From: Trogon surrucura
Lineage: Eukaryota > Chordata > Aves > Trogoniformes > Trogonidae
DNA: 64,000 bases
Assembly: GCA_020746105.1 (NCBI GenBank)
Contig: CM036617.1
Coordinates: 38,035,898-38,099,897, forward strand
Reading direction: 5' to 3'
Shown: one piece after another, positions 25,801 through 38,955 of the stretch
Numbering within the stretch: the first letter of the stretch is position 1
How the letters are laid out: each line of letters begins with the position of its first letter
The notes under the pieces: generated by a model
What the model was told of the DNA's origin: nothing
Databases searched by the model: none
Seen by the model: only the letters and a program-made list of their open reading frames with translations
Translations under genes and position numbers: made by a program

Positions 25801-28800
25801 ACAGATATCTCTTGAACAAACTGGATGACTGAGACAATGGAGAAGTCCTGTATCTACAAGTTATATAAGAGGTCGGAGTAGACCTGGATATAATCAACAG
25901 TCTGGCAGAGAGGGTTGATCACGATCTGACAGTAACTGTCCAGGGACAAACTCAGGATCTTTCTCATGTCTCTGTTAAGATTAAATGTAGCCTCTTGATT
26001 CAACAGCTGTACCCTAATACATCAGGATCTTGGCAGGAGGCAGGATGGAGTAAGTTCATTTGCCGATTAAACAATAGCAATTGAGTTATAAGGTATTTCC
26101 TGGGGCTCATTGATCACAAGGAAGGAAATAAATGTAGCTAGTCATTATTCCCAGGAAAGTGTTCTGATTATTTTATTCTTTTCTACACATTTCTAAATGC
26201 TTCTTGACAAGGTTGGATAACAAGTACATGCATATCAGGATGATAAGCATCTTAAAAATGCTTGTGGTAGAGACCCTGAAGGTTATTAGTATTACAAGGT
26301 GAGAGTGAAAAAATAATCTCTAAGGTATGTACCTTTACTATGGCTATTATTATTTCATTGGTATGTATAATGCTTTTCTAGAAAATTAATGTACCATTTA
26401 CTAAGCAACCAGTTTCTGTGAACTACCTCTCTACATTCTATTCAGCATGTAATTAATATTTAAACATTTTTTTCCTCCTCTTTATTTTTGCATTGTTTCT
26501 GAATGACAAATATTTTTACAGCTCGAATAAACATTAGCCAGGGTCCTTAAATTAAGGTTTGTGTATATTTTCTGTTTAGTTTACGCAGTGAATGCCTGGC
26601 TATATCTGTTTCTACCCTTAGGTTCATTCCAAGTATCACTTTTTTTTTTTTTCCTTGCTTGTAGAAACATAATTTATTCATTGATTGAGGCATAACCCAA
26701 AATTATCAGTAGTAGCAGGTAAGAACTGAAAGATTATTATATGATTCTGGGATTTTGAAGGAGAAAAAAAGAATAACATATTACACACTTAGTAAGTTCT
26801 TGATCAAAAACCATTGAACGTAATAAAAATCTTCATCACTGTTAATAAGAAAGACAGCATACTTAAAATGCTTTACAGAGAGAACAGTACAAAGCAAATG
26901 CAATGCATTCTATGAAAAAAACCCACTCAAAACCTATTAATCAAAAACACCCAAACCCCCCAAAACCCCAACCAAACCTCAAAGTCAAAATGGAATCTCT
27001 TTACCTTTTAAAATCTAGATATATAGTAATTATTTGAAAACTAAATTATGCGGGTTCTTTTTTATATTGAAGCTTGTGGTACACTGATTCCTTTTAAATT
27101 TAACTTTTATTGTATTACATTTAGCTGAAACACACTTGGGAAATACACTATTCATAAATAGGTTACAGTAGAGATCGTATTTAGACATATCTGACCATAA
27201 TGTTAAACACACTTACTTGTCTCTAGAAGACTAGATTGGAATCACCATAGTTAACAGCCATTGACAGGACTGTGTTCTATTTATCTTTTTTCCAAACCTA
27301 TTATTCTTAATCACTGCAAAACTCTGGCAACAGGGTCCATAATTTAGTTATAGATGGCTTCAAATATTTTTAATCTTCTCCTTACTGGATATTCTCTACA
27401 TTTTTTCTTTTTTTTTTTTTCTTTTTAAATGACAATACTGAATAATCATCCCCTCTTCATCATCTTCACCATGCCTATCATGATTTTTCAGGCCTTCCTC
27501 ATAGCTCCCCTTAGTCATACTTTTTTCACAGTGAAGAGTTCCCAGGCCACTTAATCTTTCTTCATGAGGAGAATAACTTTCAAAAATCAGAAGATAGAGA
27601 ACAGGATGGATATCATTCATGCTTTAAGTGAGGAATGTAATTAGACCTGTCATAAAACTGGCCTCAGTGGGAGGAAAGATCTTATTGGGAAGAACCACAA
27701 AGAAATCACAACATTCATGGATTCTGGAAGACTGCCCATCTCATTTACTTTCTCTGAGACTTCTGTAATCCAGTTAAGTACATTGGGGTTAGGATGATCA
27801 GAAAGGAATACAGCATTAAAGATTTGAATTGGTATTTTAATACAATGAAGATTTCAATTTATTCCAACACCATTTGCTAATAAATCTGATACTCTTTTTC
27901 GTTTGTTTTATCTCTAGTGAGCACAGAGGGGACAATTTTGGAGGATGATCCACCACCCATACACATCATTTCACATTTACATGTACTCCAGTATCACTCT
28001 CTTGAAGGCGTAGCAGCACATTTAAATTATGCTGCTCAATAAGAGTGCATCTCCATTGTACAAAACAAGATACAAAGATCCTCAGATTAATGGAAATCGC
28101 ACACAAGGAATACTAGAGATGTGGTAGTATAGAGCCCTCTTGCCCACTGTTAGATTTAGTACATTTATATACCCTAGCTCTTGTCACAGAAATAATATTT
28201 GAGCAGGCCAAGTGGAGCAGGACCTACAGCCAACCTTATAAACTTAGGTTCAACATGTTGGCTAGATTTGGAGTCTCTGAACAGCACTACACTTGGCTTA
28301 CATGAAGTTAGCAGCTAAAACTTCCGCAGTCTTTACTGTGAAGGGTGAGTTCTAATTAAACCTTTTTACCTATAATCTCACAGAACTCAATTTTAACTTC
28401 TGAAAATGAATAAAGCACACTCCTTGACTTGGGGTTGGCTTCTGTGCTGACTTGTTTTTAAAATACATGAAGCTGAGGAAGAAACGGAGCATCTACTTGT
28501 TATCCAGGCAAAGAATAAACATCACCAAGAAGGAAGGATGGAAAACATCTCTAAAGATAGCAGAAGTTAATTTACTGAACTTTAACAATCTACTCATAAT
28601 GAAGGTTTTTTAATTTGTTTGACTGGGTTTTGCTTATTTGTTTGTGTCGTACTATTCTATAAAGTAAGAAGGTTCATCAGAACAGTGATACCTCCTATGC
28701 CAGCAATAGGCCCTAGAAATGCCATAGAAGTAAATTTCTCTGACACTCAGGACAAATTAATGAAACCTCAGACTCACCTGAATTTCCTGCAGATTTCTTG

Positions 28801-29007
28801 CCGTTTGACAAAGCAGCTCTAAAAGGAAGGATTGAGTCCTGCTCTTATCTTTGACATTATACTTGAAGTAGGTAAAGTGATCTTAGAGGCCTAGAGGAGT
28901 GCTTAATTCAAAACAGAGCATTGTAAAACATGAAAGAATGTAAAGCAAGAGAACAGATTTTCTTACAGAGAAAATTTTCTACGAAATCCTGTGGCGCAAG
29001 GAATTAT
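25801..29007. other. Intergenic AT-rich DNA
   Basis: No gene or identifiable element. A C/A-rich low-complexity patch lies at about 26918-26980. The ORFs at 27030-27212, 27396-27620 and 28619-28822 have no recognisable domain. Confidence 0.5.
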
Positions 29008-29190
29008 ATAGAATCATAGAATGGCCTGGGCTGGAAGGGACATCAGAGATCATTTTAATCCAACCTGTTGTGAGGAGGGACGCCACCTCTCGACTAGGTC
29101 AGGCAACACACTTGAGAACCGAACGGGAATCAAACCCACGACCTTGGTGTTTCAAGCACCACGCTCAACCCGCTGAGCTAAACCGGCCCT
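29008..29190 (-). mobile_element. tRNA-Ile-derived SINE with CR1 tail
   Basis: On the minus strand the element begins at about 29190 with GGGCCGGTTTAGCTCAGCGG, which resembles the start and A box of tRNA-Ile. It continues through a D-arm and anticodon-like arm to a B box reading GGTTTGATTCC (29127-29137). A CR1-like 3' segment follows and ends in ATTCTATGATTCTAT at 29008-29023. Passerine SINEs with a tRNA-Ile head and a CR1-derived tail (TguSINE1 and relatives) have this layout; they are transcribed by RNA polymerase III and mobilised by CR1 reverse transcriptase. The tRNA part has diverged in the anticodon loop and is not a functional tRNA. Confidence 0.85.
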
Positions 29191-31299
29191 CATATATTAG
29201 TGTTACTGTGTAAAAACTTTATTTATAATTATGTTTATTCTCTTTTTATATAATTATTAAAATATTTATAATATGTTATATAATAATTAATGTTGTCACA
29301 TAATATAATTATATTCATAATTGTAATTATTATTTTGGAACATTGAATCCATTATTAAAAAAAAGCCAAAATATTCACAAATTCATCAGAATTCAAGTAA
29401 TATTTTTTTCCTGGCCCATGATCATGTGTACTAATCTGAAAAACATTAAAGTACTTTTAAATTCTGGACCAAAAATAAAATTGATTAGTTGGAGGGAAAT
29501 ACTAGTTCTGTCACAGTATGAACTGCATGATTTTTTTATTACTGAGTGTACTGTAAAAAGCTCTTCTTGAACTTTCATAGTGCATACTGCCAATGATTCT
29601 CATGTTGAGGATTTAATAGCCCTGTGTGGCATTTATGGTCTTTTTACATCAATTTCTTGATATATAGTGTTTATTCTGTATATTGCAGACTCAGTGGTAG
29701 AGTTTATTGCAGCCATCATTTTACATGTCCTCGAAGTGTTTCAGCTCCTTCTTCCTAGGCATGATAAGGAAATGTATATTTAACATACAGATTCTTGACT
29801 ACCTACAGGGCCTTCTTTGACAAAGCCACCTGTAAAGATGTTTTGCTATAGGATATGTGAGTTGTGCAATTAAATTAATTTGTGTCAATGATGATATTAG
29901 GAATACATAATCTATAAAGTCACACTTTCTTACTATTGAGAATAAATTACTTACTAAATCATTAAGCATTCAGACAATACTTTGATGTAAAATGCTGGTT
30001 ACTAATGTATCTCCACATGAAAGATGACATGTTAGTCCATAGCCACAATTGCTTCAATGGCACATATCCTCCTGAAGCAAATCCAAATATTAAATTTCAT
30101 GTAACAGTTTTGCTGATTACACTACTCAATTCATGTCCAGTATCTTAACATGAAACAGCTCATTAGTTACTTTTTTTTTTTTTTCCAAAATAGTAACAGT
30201 AACTACAGTGGTTGTCTTTCATACAGAATAATTGCCTGTCAAATTTCATTTGAAAAACAAGTAATTCTAACTCATTCAATTTTTATAATGTTTTAAAATC
30301 CAAACACCTCTTTTGTCAGCTTTTTTCTTAAATAGTGAGATTTCCTAATGTATTTTTTTTTATATCCAAATGCAAAGTATTGACTTTCAAAATTAAAAGA
30401 TTTGATCTTGAGAAATTAAGATATTCAAAATATATCGCTTCACAATCCCCAGTAACTTCCTGGGTTTTCCTAAGATTGGATGAGTGAAATATAGAACAGT
30501 ATATTTCATATGGACGGTATTGTTACTCAGTGACAGCTGATACGAGATAGCCAAAATCTGTGCAATAAAGACATATCCCAACACTTCACTATTCCAGAAA
30601 TGATAGGTTTATATCTGTAGAGTGTCTAAAGTACAAGGAATGGGAACACTATCAATCTGCCATATGGCTGTGTTGCAGAACGTTGCTACACCAAGATGTT
30701 TTCAATTCCCTTTATTCTTTTAAGAATCACCACCTGTTAATTTATTTTGTATGTAACTGAATGTAGTTTATGTTCTTCTCCATCTTCACTCTGCTAAGAA
30801 GAAAAAAACACTGAAACAGATTTACAATGATTAAAAATGGTGTAATTTAACTTCCCTGTTTTCCTCTTGAGTGAGAATATTATTAATCTGGAAGGGTATA
30901 CAAAAGAAAGCAACAATGCCTAGAAAAACACAGGGACTCTGTTCTGTATCTTGAAATAGGTGGCAAAATTTGTTTGCTGAGGATATACACCCTCTCCTTA
31001 TCCAAAAATGATTTAGTCACATTGCCTGTATTTTCACAACTATTACTCAATGTAGCATGTATTTTAAGAGTGTTTAAATTGAGAGTAAAATGAACACCCT
31101 CCTTGCAGGTACCTCAACAGTGTCTCTCCAAGAGTACCTTCTCACAAATTCTTTAGAACCATGTATTTATGAAATTTTATTACATCTTATTAATTATTTT
31201 CAGTTTATTGATGGATTGTGTCCTGCAAGATATAATTCCTGGAGCAAATAATTTTGAAAATGTTTTTGTTGTCTCTCCCTAGATATTTTCACTACCCAA
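29191..31299. other. Intergenic AT-rich DNA
   Basis: No gene or element recognised. A stretch at about 29220-29340 is almost pure A/T. Confidence 0.55.
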
Positions 31300-31563
31300 G
31301 AGTGGTGTGTTGAACCCAACCTGGAGCTAAGCACCCATCTAGTCACTCACTCAGTTCTCTGTTCCCTCAGCAGGATGGGGAGAGGATTGGAAGTGTAAAA
31401 ACTGAAAATTCACTGGCTGAGATTAAGACAGTTTAATAGTTGAAGCAAAGTTGCGCAGTAAAATAAAACAAGGAATTAATTCACCACTTCCATTCAGCAG
31501 GATGATGACAAACATTTAAAGCACAGTGCCATAATTCTGCCCCAGACAGAGCCAGCAGACCAT

Positions 31564-31565
<2 letters not shown>
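31300..31565 (-). mobile_element. Old avian ERV LTR fragment
   Basis: The text from AACCCAACCTGGAGC through GACAGTTTAATAG to AATTAATTCACCACTTCC resembles a common avian ERV-L-type LTR in reverse orientation. The TTTAAT word (antisense ATTAAA) would be its polyadenylation signal. The match is from memory and only part of the LTR is present. A 30-base poly-A run follows directly at 31566-31595. Confidence 0.5.

Positions 31566-31595
<30 letters not shown>
31566..31595 (+). repeat. Poly-A run of 30 bases
   Basis: Thirty consecutive A residues are followed by an A-rich GAAAA segment. It could be a slippage-expanded tract next to the LTR fragment. No processed pseudogene is recognisable upstream. 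Confidence 0.95.
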
Positions 31596-31597
<2 letters not shown>

Positions 31598-34500
31598 AAA
31601 AAAGAAGCTATAACAAAAAAAGTAAAAACTTTAGGCTTTTTTATTTTCTTTTATACATTTTATCTGTCGTGAAGATGTTTGCACAGAGAGAAAAACTATG
31701 TCAGCTTATCTGTTTCTGTCTTTACACAAAATCCTGTTTCCATCAAAAGATGCACTAACCGGTTATTTGATAACGTATGCATTCATATACACACATACAT
31801 ACTTATATGTGCAAATGTGCATGTATATATACACAATGCATGTATATTTTTATATAACAGGTGTTGTCTGCTATTAGTTGTGAGTTTGGAGGGATCTTTT
31901 TTATCTTTTCTATCAGCTAAGTTATATCAGGAGAAGAACAGAAAGAAAATTAAGGATGAGTGTATTAATTGACACCTAAAATTCTCCATTATTTTCAATA
32001 TTTTATACTTTCTAGAGGAAATAATTTATACAAAACAAACAGTTTTGAAGCCCACAGTCTCTCCCAACTGTAAGGGCCTCTCTATGTAAAGATTTTTTTT
32101 GTTTATATATATATTAGTATTACCTGAACTGTGAGGGAAAGAAATTTTTACTTTTATTAGGTTATGTAAACAAGCTTTACAAAATCACCTAACCTAAATC
32201 ATAAATGGCATAATTGCTAATTGATTTTGCTGCCTCTTGCAATTGTCTGTAACTTTGTTTAGAAGTTGTAGTCCACACATTATTTTTCAGGGAGATATAC
32301 TGAATTTCTCCAGTAAACCTCAGCATATGGTGTAGTATACATGAATAACGTAAGTTCAAACATATGGTTCTACATTCAGTGAAACATGATTTAATATCAC
32401 AAAAATGTATATTCTTCAAGTAGGTTTTAATGATAAACCACAACAATTTAAAACTATTGTATAGTCTGCTTAATCTCTTGAAGTCTTTGTTGTGTAACTG
32501 GCTTTTTATTTCTCAGCAGAGTGGCTGTAAAACAGTTGTGACCAGAATATGTACATACACAGACTACACACAGGTAGATTTGCACAAAGGGATCTGCACT
32601 GACTGAAAATACAGCCTATCCATATTTACAACTATATCTTTATGCTGTTAGTCACCAGAAAACAGACATATTGATTACTGTCAAACTCACTGCTAACCTT
32701 GCAAGTTGAAAAGTTTCTGGTTTTGATGCTGAATGGGTATGATGTCGTACATTAACCACTAGTGCTCTCTTTGGGTCTGATTCAACAGTGAAAGAGAGAT
32801 TGAATTTTTAGGCCTATTTGAACCGCACTAGGGACACATGATCTCTCCGAAAAATGCCAATCCCTGACACTCAGTTCTCAGACAATTTGAATTTTCTATT
32901 TTTTCCCTTGCTTTCGGTGTTGTTGATGGTTTTCTTTGCATGTCAGTGGTTTTTTTTTTAAGTTTATTGACTTCGTGAAGGGAATTCACCATATATTTAA
33001 GAACTCAAACAACGTAAAATCACAAACCATTCGCATGTTACAAGCAAAAAATGCTATGTTAATTGATTAGTCAAATATTTCAATTAAATACAGATTCATC
33101 ACACCATTTTATGTTAATCTTGTATGTATATCCTTGTGTTCACATGTTTCTATTACTGGGTAGACTAAAAGCCTTCTGTGGATCATCTTTATACAATAAA
33201 TGGACATAGAACTTCAGTCACATTAGTTAAAACTAACATAAAAGCACAAGAGCATAGGTTTATGAGAATTTGGGCGTGAAAGCCAGAGTAAATAATAGAG
33301 ACAAGTGTTTTATATGATCTTCACCTCAGAATTAAGGTGTTCTTTTCATGTTATTCTTTTGTTGGAATTATGTTCTTTCTATCTTCTCTCATAAGGGTAG
33401 TCTTTCTCAAGAGCTCGCCTTTGTGGATATCTCTTCTAGTAGAGTAATGCTTTCAGGTCATTAACCCCTAATTTATAGTCTGAAAGAAAGGTTCGTACTA
33501 TTAAGTTCAGTAAAATCTATAAGCTGATATAACTAAATGGAACCCCAACCAGACTAGAGATACAAATAGCCAAAGGATTGTGTTTATAGCAAGTTGAAAT
33601 ATCTCCTCCTTGTAACAAACTTGGTTTCACTAAATAAAATTATATAGCTATAAATAATGAAGAAACGAGTAACATTTTGCAGTAGTCACCAAGTGTGTGT
33701 TTGATCTCTGACTTTATAATTAACTTCTTAAAAAAGAGTACAATTAACTTCTTAAAAAAGAGTACATGCTTAACTCACTTTTTTTCCAAAAAAAAAGAGA
33801 AATGGCTTATTTGAGTATTGGAAATGGCATTTTTACATCTTGCATTTGTTCATAATTAATATAATTAAAGGCAGACTCTGAAAGAAGTGGTTCATAATTC
33901 TGTGGCTCATAATTGATTCCCTGCTCATTCCAGTTGCATCTGTAATTTTTAAAAAATTTACCACAGACATCTGCGAGATAATAGCTGTGTTCATTCTAAG
34001 GCAGTCTGTCCTAAAGTACAAATCCGAGCTGACTCATTGAGATCACCATGCAAACTTACAAAATTATTCTCTTGGAACATAACATTAGGAAATGTCACAG
34101 CAAACTAGCTCGCTCACATTAACTATGCTTACATATTAAAGATGGGCAAGGAAGTACTTCTTAGATACAAGAGAGTTTTATATTATAATTTGGAGTTCAC
34201 TAATGCCAAATCTTTTGAGCTTCTCTAATCGGACTTTGCCACCATATGGCAAGTATCAGTTTTATTTTGTGATCTGACCTTCTTGCACCAAATCTCCAGT
34301 GAATACAAATAGAAACTGAAAAAGTGTCATCTGCTTTTGGATCCAAAATAGAACAGAGTCAGGCTAATGCTGAAATTTTACCTTTTTGCTAATATATACT
34401 ACCTGGCAATTGTTACAGCAAAATCAATGGATAAAAAATGTTGCTTGGGTCCCAGTCTAAGGAACTTAACAGCTCATATTCCCCAGCACAGAGCACAAAA

Positions 34501-35749
34501 TGCCTTGGCTATTGGAAGATTTCTTTTAAGGAAAAAGTACTAATCTGCACTGGTTCCTTTCCAGGGATGAAATCTGGGCTTACATGCAGGTGTGAGAGTC
34601 TCACCCAAGGGTCTGACAGCTTTCCTGCTTTTTTTCCATATGGGTACTGGCAATGCACCGTGTACTGCCATGGTTAGATCAGAAGACATCGTAACTCCTT
34701 GGGTAATAAGGGAAAGAATATAAGTGCCTGGCTGCTCTCACATCTCTCAACTGAAAGTTTAGGCTCAAGCAGATATTAATGAACAGGGAACAAATGTACT
34801 AGTGTAAAAGACAGCACTATTAGTTTCAGATTTCTTGGTAGCAACAGTATTCTACTGAAACTATTTTTTGCTTTATAAAGCAAAAGAATGGGTAGGGGAA
34901 ATGCTATTTTGGAATTTGTTCTAACTTGTATAGAAATAGCGACAGAATCTACACGTGTAACGTGAGTTGAATAAAAATTACTTAAAAGTCAATAATGACG
35001 ATTTTTCTAAGGACTTTATTACAGAAGAAAAAGAAAAGATAATACAGTTCAGAAAAGCCAATGTGGGCAACTCGGAGAACTAAGAGACAAGGTGCTCCCG
35101 AGAGAGATTTTAAGGTATGAAGGAATGTAAAAAAAAAATGGCAGTAACAGAAAAGTTGAGATTATATTCAGAATGGCAAAATATTGTATTGCATAGGAAA
35201 GATAGGAAGTATATTAGGATAGAAATACAAAGTCAGAACATCTTTAAGAACCTGAAAATAAATATTAGATACATGAAGAATGGAAACAAAGGTAGACGTT
35301 AAGAATGTGCCTAAAGGAAAAAAAAAGATATTGTGGTAAAATCAGAGAGACTAAGATGCAAAGTGAGTTTCCATTAGAAAGGGACAATAAAACCCTAGGA
35401 AAAAGGAATTAGAAATAAGACAAAAAAGAAGTTAGGATTCATAACAAACTTTGGATTAGTTAAAGCCTGAGAAAAATGGTGTCTTCTTTTTTTTTAAAAT
35501 AACCAAGCCCCCCTAAACCTTATTTTAATATGTATGTAAAGAAATAAATTTAATGAAGTGTTGTGAAGTACAGAACAGAATACAGGAAAAACAACTATAA
35601 ATTATGTGGTTTTTATAAAGTAAGATAGACAAATCCGGGTTGTGCAGCTCTGCTAAATCAATCTATTTACATAAGGAATTAATTGTACAAATTGTCTAGA
35701 CCTCTCGAAAATTATTTTTAGGAAGTTATGGTATCCAGCCTAATATCTA
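31596..35749. other. Intergenic AT-rich DNA
   Basis: No gene recognised. A CA/TA-rich microsatellite-like patch lies at about 31780-31860, and an exact 24-bp tandem duplication (annotated separately) at 33.72 kb. The A-rich stretch at 34.98-35.75 kb may be further decayed LINE sequence continuous with the ancient CR1 that follows, but I cannot read a protein in it. Confidence 0.5.
33718..33765 (+). repeat. Exact 24-bp tandem duplication
   Basis: The unit AATTAACTTCTTAAAAAAGA plus GTAC occurs twice in immediate succession (33718-33741 and 33742-33765) without a mismatch. It looks like a recent slippage or repair duplication in otherwise unique DNA. Confidence 0.95.
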
Positions 35750-36620
35750 AGCTCAAAAGAGAAGTTGGGAAAAAAAATAAGAAAAAAAAATGTACCCAGA
35801 ATATTATAACCATGTTAGTCTTACTTCAATTTCTGGCAAGATTCTATAAAAAATTATTAAGAAATCAATTTATAAGTACCTCAAAGATAATAAGGTGATA
35901 AAAATGGACAGCATGAATTTGTCAAGAATTGATCATGTAAAACTAACTTAATTTCTTTCTCTGACAGACTAATAGGCCAAGTGAAAAAAAAAAAAAAAAG
36001 CAGTAGGGTTATTACAGCTTGACTTTTATTAAGTTTTTTGACATTGCCATGCATGACATTCTTATAAGAAAACTAAGTGTAGTTAAGGTATAATCATCTG
36101 TTTAAAACTTACTCTGAAGAAGTACTTATTCATGGTTTACCTATATCTTAAGAGGGTATTTTAAGTATCATTCCTCATGGATCTGCCCTGGACTTAGTTG
36201 TCTGATATTTTTATTAATAGTTGAAATAGAGGGAATATGTAATTGGATGACATTACAGGAGAAGTAGTGGCAGTCATTTTCAAGGATGGGTTAAGACTAC
36301 AAGATTTTGACTACAAATTCCAACAAATTGCAATTCAGAGAATTTTAAATTTCAAATTACTCTTTAATGTTCACAAAACACATTGTCTCACAGCCTACTA
36401 TCAAATTAAAAATGAAGACTGACTAGATAATATTATCCTTTTTTATATATATAAAAAAAGCGCAAACATAGATCCTGACCTTATAATGGACTTGAAAACA
36501 ACTATGAGTCAGCAGTATGAAATAAAAAGAACAATCTAATTCTGAAGTATATTAAGGCAATATTCCATGTGTAAGACGTTGTGGCGATAACAATTCTGCT
36601 CTCTGCAGCACAGGGGAAGC
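35750..36620 (+). mobile_element. Ancient, heavily decayed CR1-type LINE
   Basis: The plus strand shows degraded reverse-transcriptase text. Around 35808-35842 the peptide VSLTSISGKIL is still readable, followed by SIYKYLKDNKVI. Around 36015-36070 come LDF and a shifted HDILI-like stretch, then a remnant that corresponds to a VDHKLNMSQQ-like region near 36480-36520. Stops and frameshifts are frequent. The wording is closer to the old amniote CR1 lineages than to the avian copies elsewhere in this window. Edges are approximate. Confidence 0.75.
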
Positions 36621-38108
36621 TCTGGCTGGAATCCTTCTGCTACTTAACACCCACAGATAGTCATCCACAATCTATAAATCCAAGTATTCAAAACTGCATT
36701 CAGACAAGAGACCTTTGAAGTCCTGTTAATTGGTTGGGTTTTTTTACAGCGATAACACGACACCTTTATATGCATATGCATGACACATGCATCATGACAC
36801 GATAAATGGATTTAGAAGCATCAACTCCGGTAAGTTATTTTTAAAAATCTGACTACAATAGTGAGGTACTTATGAATAATATTGCTACTTTTCACTAAGC
36901 TAGAAGAAACCCTTTCTTCCAGTAGGTGCCAAATTGGAGATTCCGTAAACTCACAGTAGGCAGCGAGACAATGTGTTTTGTGCATAAAGCTCTGTACAAG
37001 ACACACGCTGATTCTGAAAGACATTCCGTCTTATGAAGCCAGAGAAAACAAAATGTATCCTCTCCCATTTCCCTGTGCTGTCACTCATGTTCTCATTTAC
37101 TAAGTCGCAGGCTAAATAGAGGAGTAAGACCATTATTGTAGAGGGGTAAGAAGCTTTAGTGCACAGACATACTTATTTCACTCCAACTATTTTAATGTCT
37201 GGCTGAGTGTTTGCATGATATTCTTAAATGTTAAAATAACTATAATCAATCCATGCATTCAGTGTACTTCCTAATAGCTTATCTGCCATGTTGCAATTGT
37301 ATTCCAATAACAAAGTTTATAAATTTTCAAGCAATTCTACTGCATTTTAAGCATTAGACCATCTTGGAAATTGAATAGCCACTCAACTTCCAGAGCTCAG
37401 CTGACAAGGCAAATCCAAGTCATGTAGTCATTTGAATGGCTTATTAAACTTCAGTCATAACCAATTAGTACAGATGATATTGTTCCCCACCTCCGTTGGT
37501 AAATACTCATTTATTTTCTTGTCTCATTTACTTTCTTGTATAACCTTATTAATAAGTTTTCTCCCCTGCATAAAGCAACATGACTGCAAAAACTGATGAA
37601 ACAATAGAGTTCTTGTAGAGTACACATGCCAGCATTTAAGGGTTTGTAAAATTTTATTCACTGAGGCACTGGCCTTGTACTGTCTTGTATAGAATAAAAA
37701 GACCGCACGGTTTCCATTAAGTACAGGAAGGAAGATTCAGCATGAAAAAAAAAATACTATTGGAACCAAAATCATTCTTGCTTTCTGGAAAGTTCCATTT
37801 TGTCCTCACACACAGCTATAAAAAGGAAAGGTATGCATATGCATGCTAAGAGTTGATACAACAAACAGCACCTCACAAAAGAATTGCAGATTGTTCTTTA
37901 AATTAGTAATCTGTACTTCATATTGCAGAAAAAAAAATTCTCTCCATTTCTCTTTTTGAAGATATCTGCTCCTGCATATAGAGAACAGGCATTGCAACCA
38001 TGTTGAAACTGATCCTACAAGGACATGCATCAGTTCTGATATCCCCTCCAAACATGTCTTGAGCCTGGAGCCCACACGCAGACATTGATCTCATTTGATT
38101 TGCCGTGA
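36621..38108. other. Intergenic DNA
   Basis: No gene or element recognised; the ORFs are short and have no recognisable domain. Confidence 0.5.
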
Positions 38109-38213
38109 TCATAGAATCATAGAATCATAGAATGTTAGGGACTGGAAAGGACCTCGAAAGATCATCAAGTCCAATCCCCCTGCCAGAGCAGGAATGCCTA
38201 AATTATGCTACAA
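38109..38213 (-). mobile_element. Very short CR1 LINE 3' end
   Basis: About 105 bp of the same young CR1 tail type as at 17.1 kb and 58.9 kb, with three tail repeats at 38109-38131. It is truncated right after the position of the ORF2 stop codon, so it carries essentially only the 3' UTR. It illustrates extreme 5' truncation. Confidence 0.92.
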
Positions 38214-38955
38214 AGGAGATGTTTGGTTGCAGTGGACAGATGCATGAATGTTTGCCTTAAACATTCCTTAGCATTTTACAAATTTGTGGCTTGGTCAAAA
38301 AACAAGACCAGTTTCTGGTCCTGTGTGGCAAACTGTTAAGTGCCAAGTGGAATGTGGTAGACGAAAGCAGGAAACAGATGCCTCAAACAGCCTTGGACTG
38401 AATATGCATGAGATGAAGAATCTTGCGAAGGCAGGATGGCCTTGTCTCCTAGCATATCTCCCATAGAGATAAGACAATTGCATATGGTCATAAACAATGC
38501 TTCCCTACCAGACATACTGTACATCCTCAGGTCGAAAAAGTGTGTATAAATTGAGGTGGGATAAAGCAAAAAGGCAGACAGAAGAAGAGACAGAAGAAGA
38601 AGTAATGCAAGGCCTACCATACTGCTTGCTTAGTTTATACTTAGTTTCTTTCTTGTAATCACTAAGTATAATATTGCCTCTTAGATGTTGTTATATGTCC
38701 TTTTTTATCATTAAGTAGCATGCATCTTGGTGTAGTTTGTTGTATAGCTAGTCTTTTCCTGGTTGTTATTATTAAGTCATAATATATTGCCTGCCCTAGT
38801 GTGTCTTGCAACTAAAACCTATTATCCTAAGTCTGACCTATACGTTGTAAGAAATTAATAATTGTTTCTGTATGGGTCTTGACTCTTGTCCACTCTGTTG
38901 GGGAATTGCAAATCTAGGTCACTTGCCCCACTCCTGGGTGGGATGTGACACAGAC
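38214..38955 (+). other. Possible solo LTR (unproven)
   Basis: The segment has a TATAAA-like box at about 38545-38551 followed by AT-rich U3/R-like text. A candidate 3' edge is GGGATGTGACA near 38950. No matching target duplication was found at the candidate edges, and no second copy exists in the window. The call rests only on general LTR-like composition. Confidence 0.25.

Noticed and set aside
29115-29190. Possible functional tRNA-Ile gene on the minus strand
   Set aside because: The anticodon loop and acceptor region have diverged, and the sequence runs straight into a CR1 tail, so it is a SINE head.
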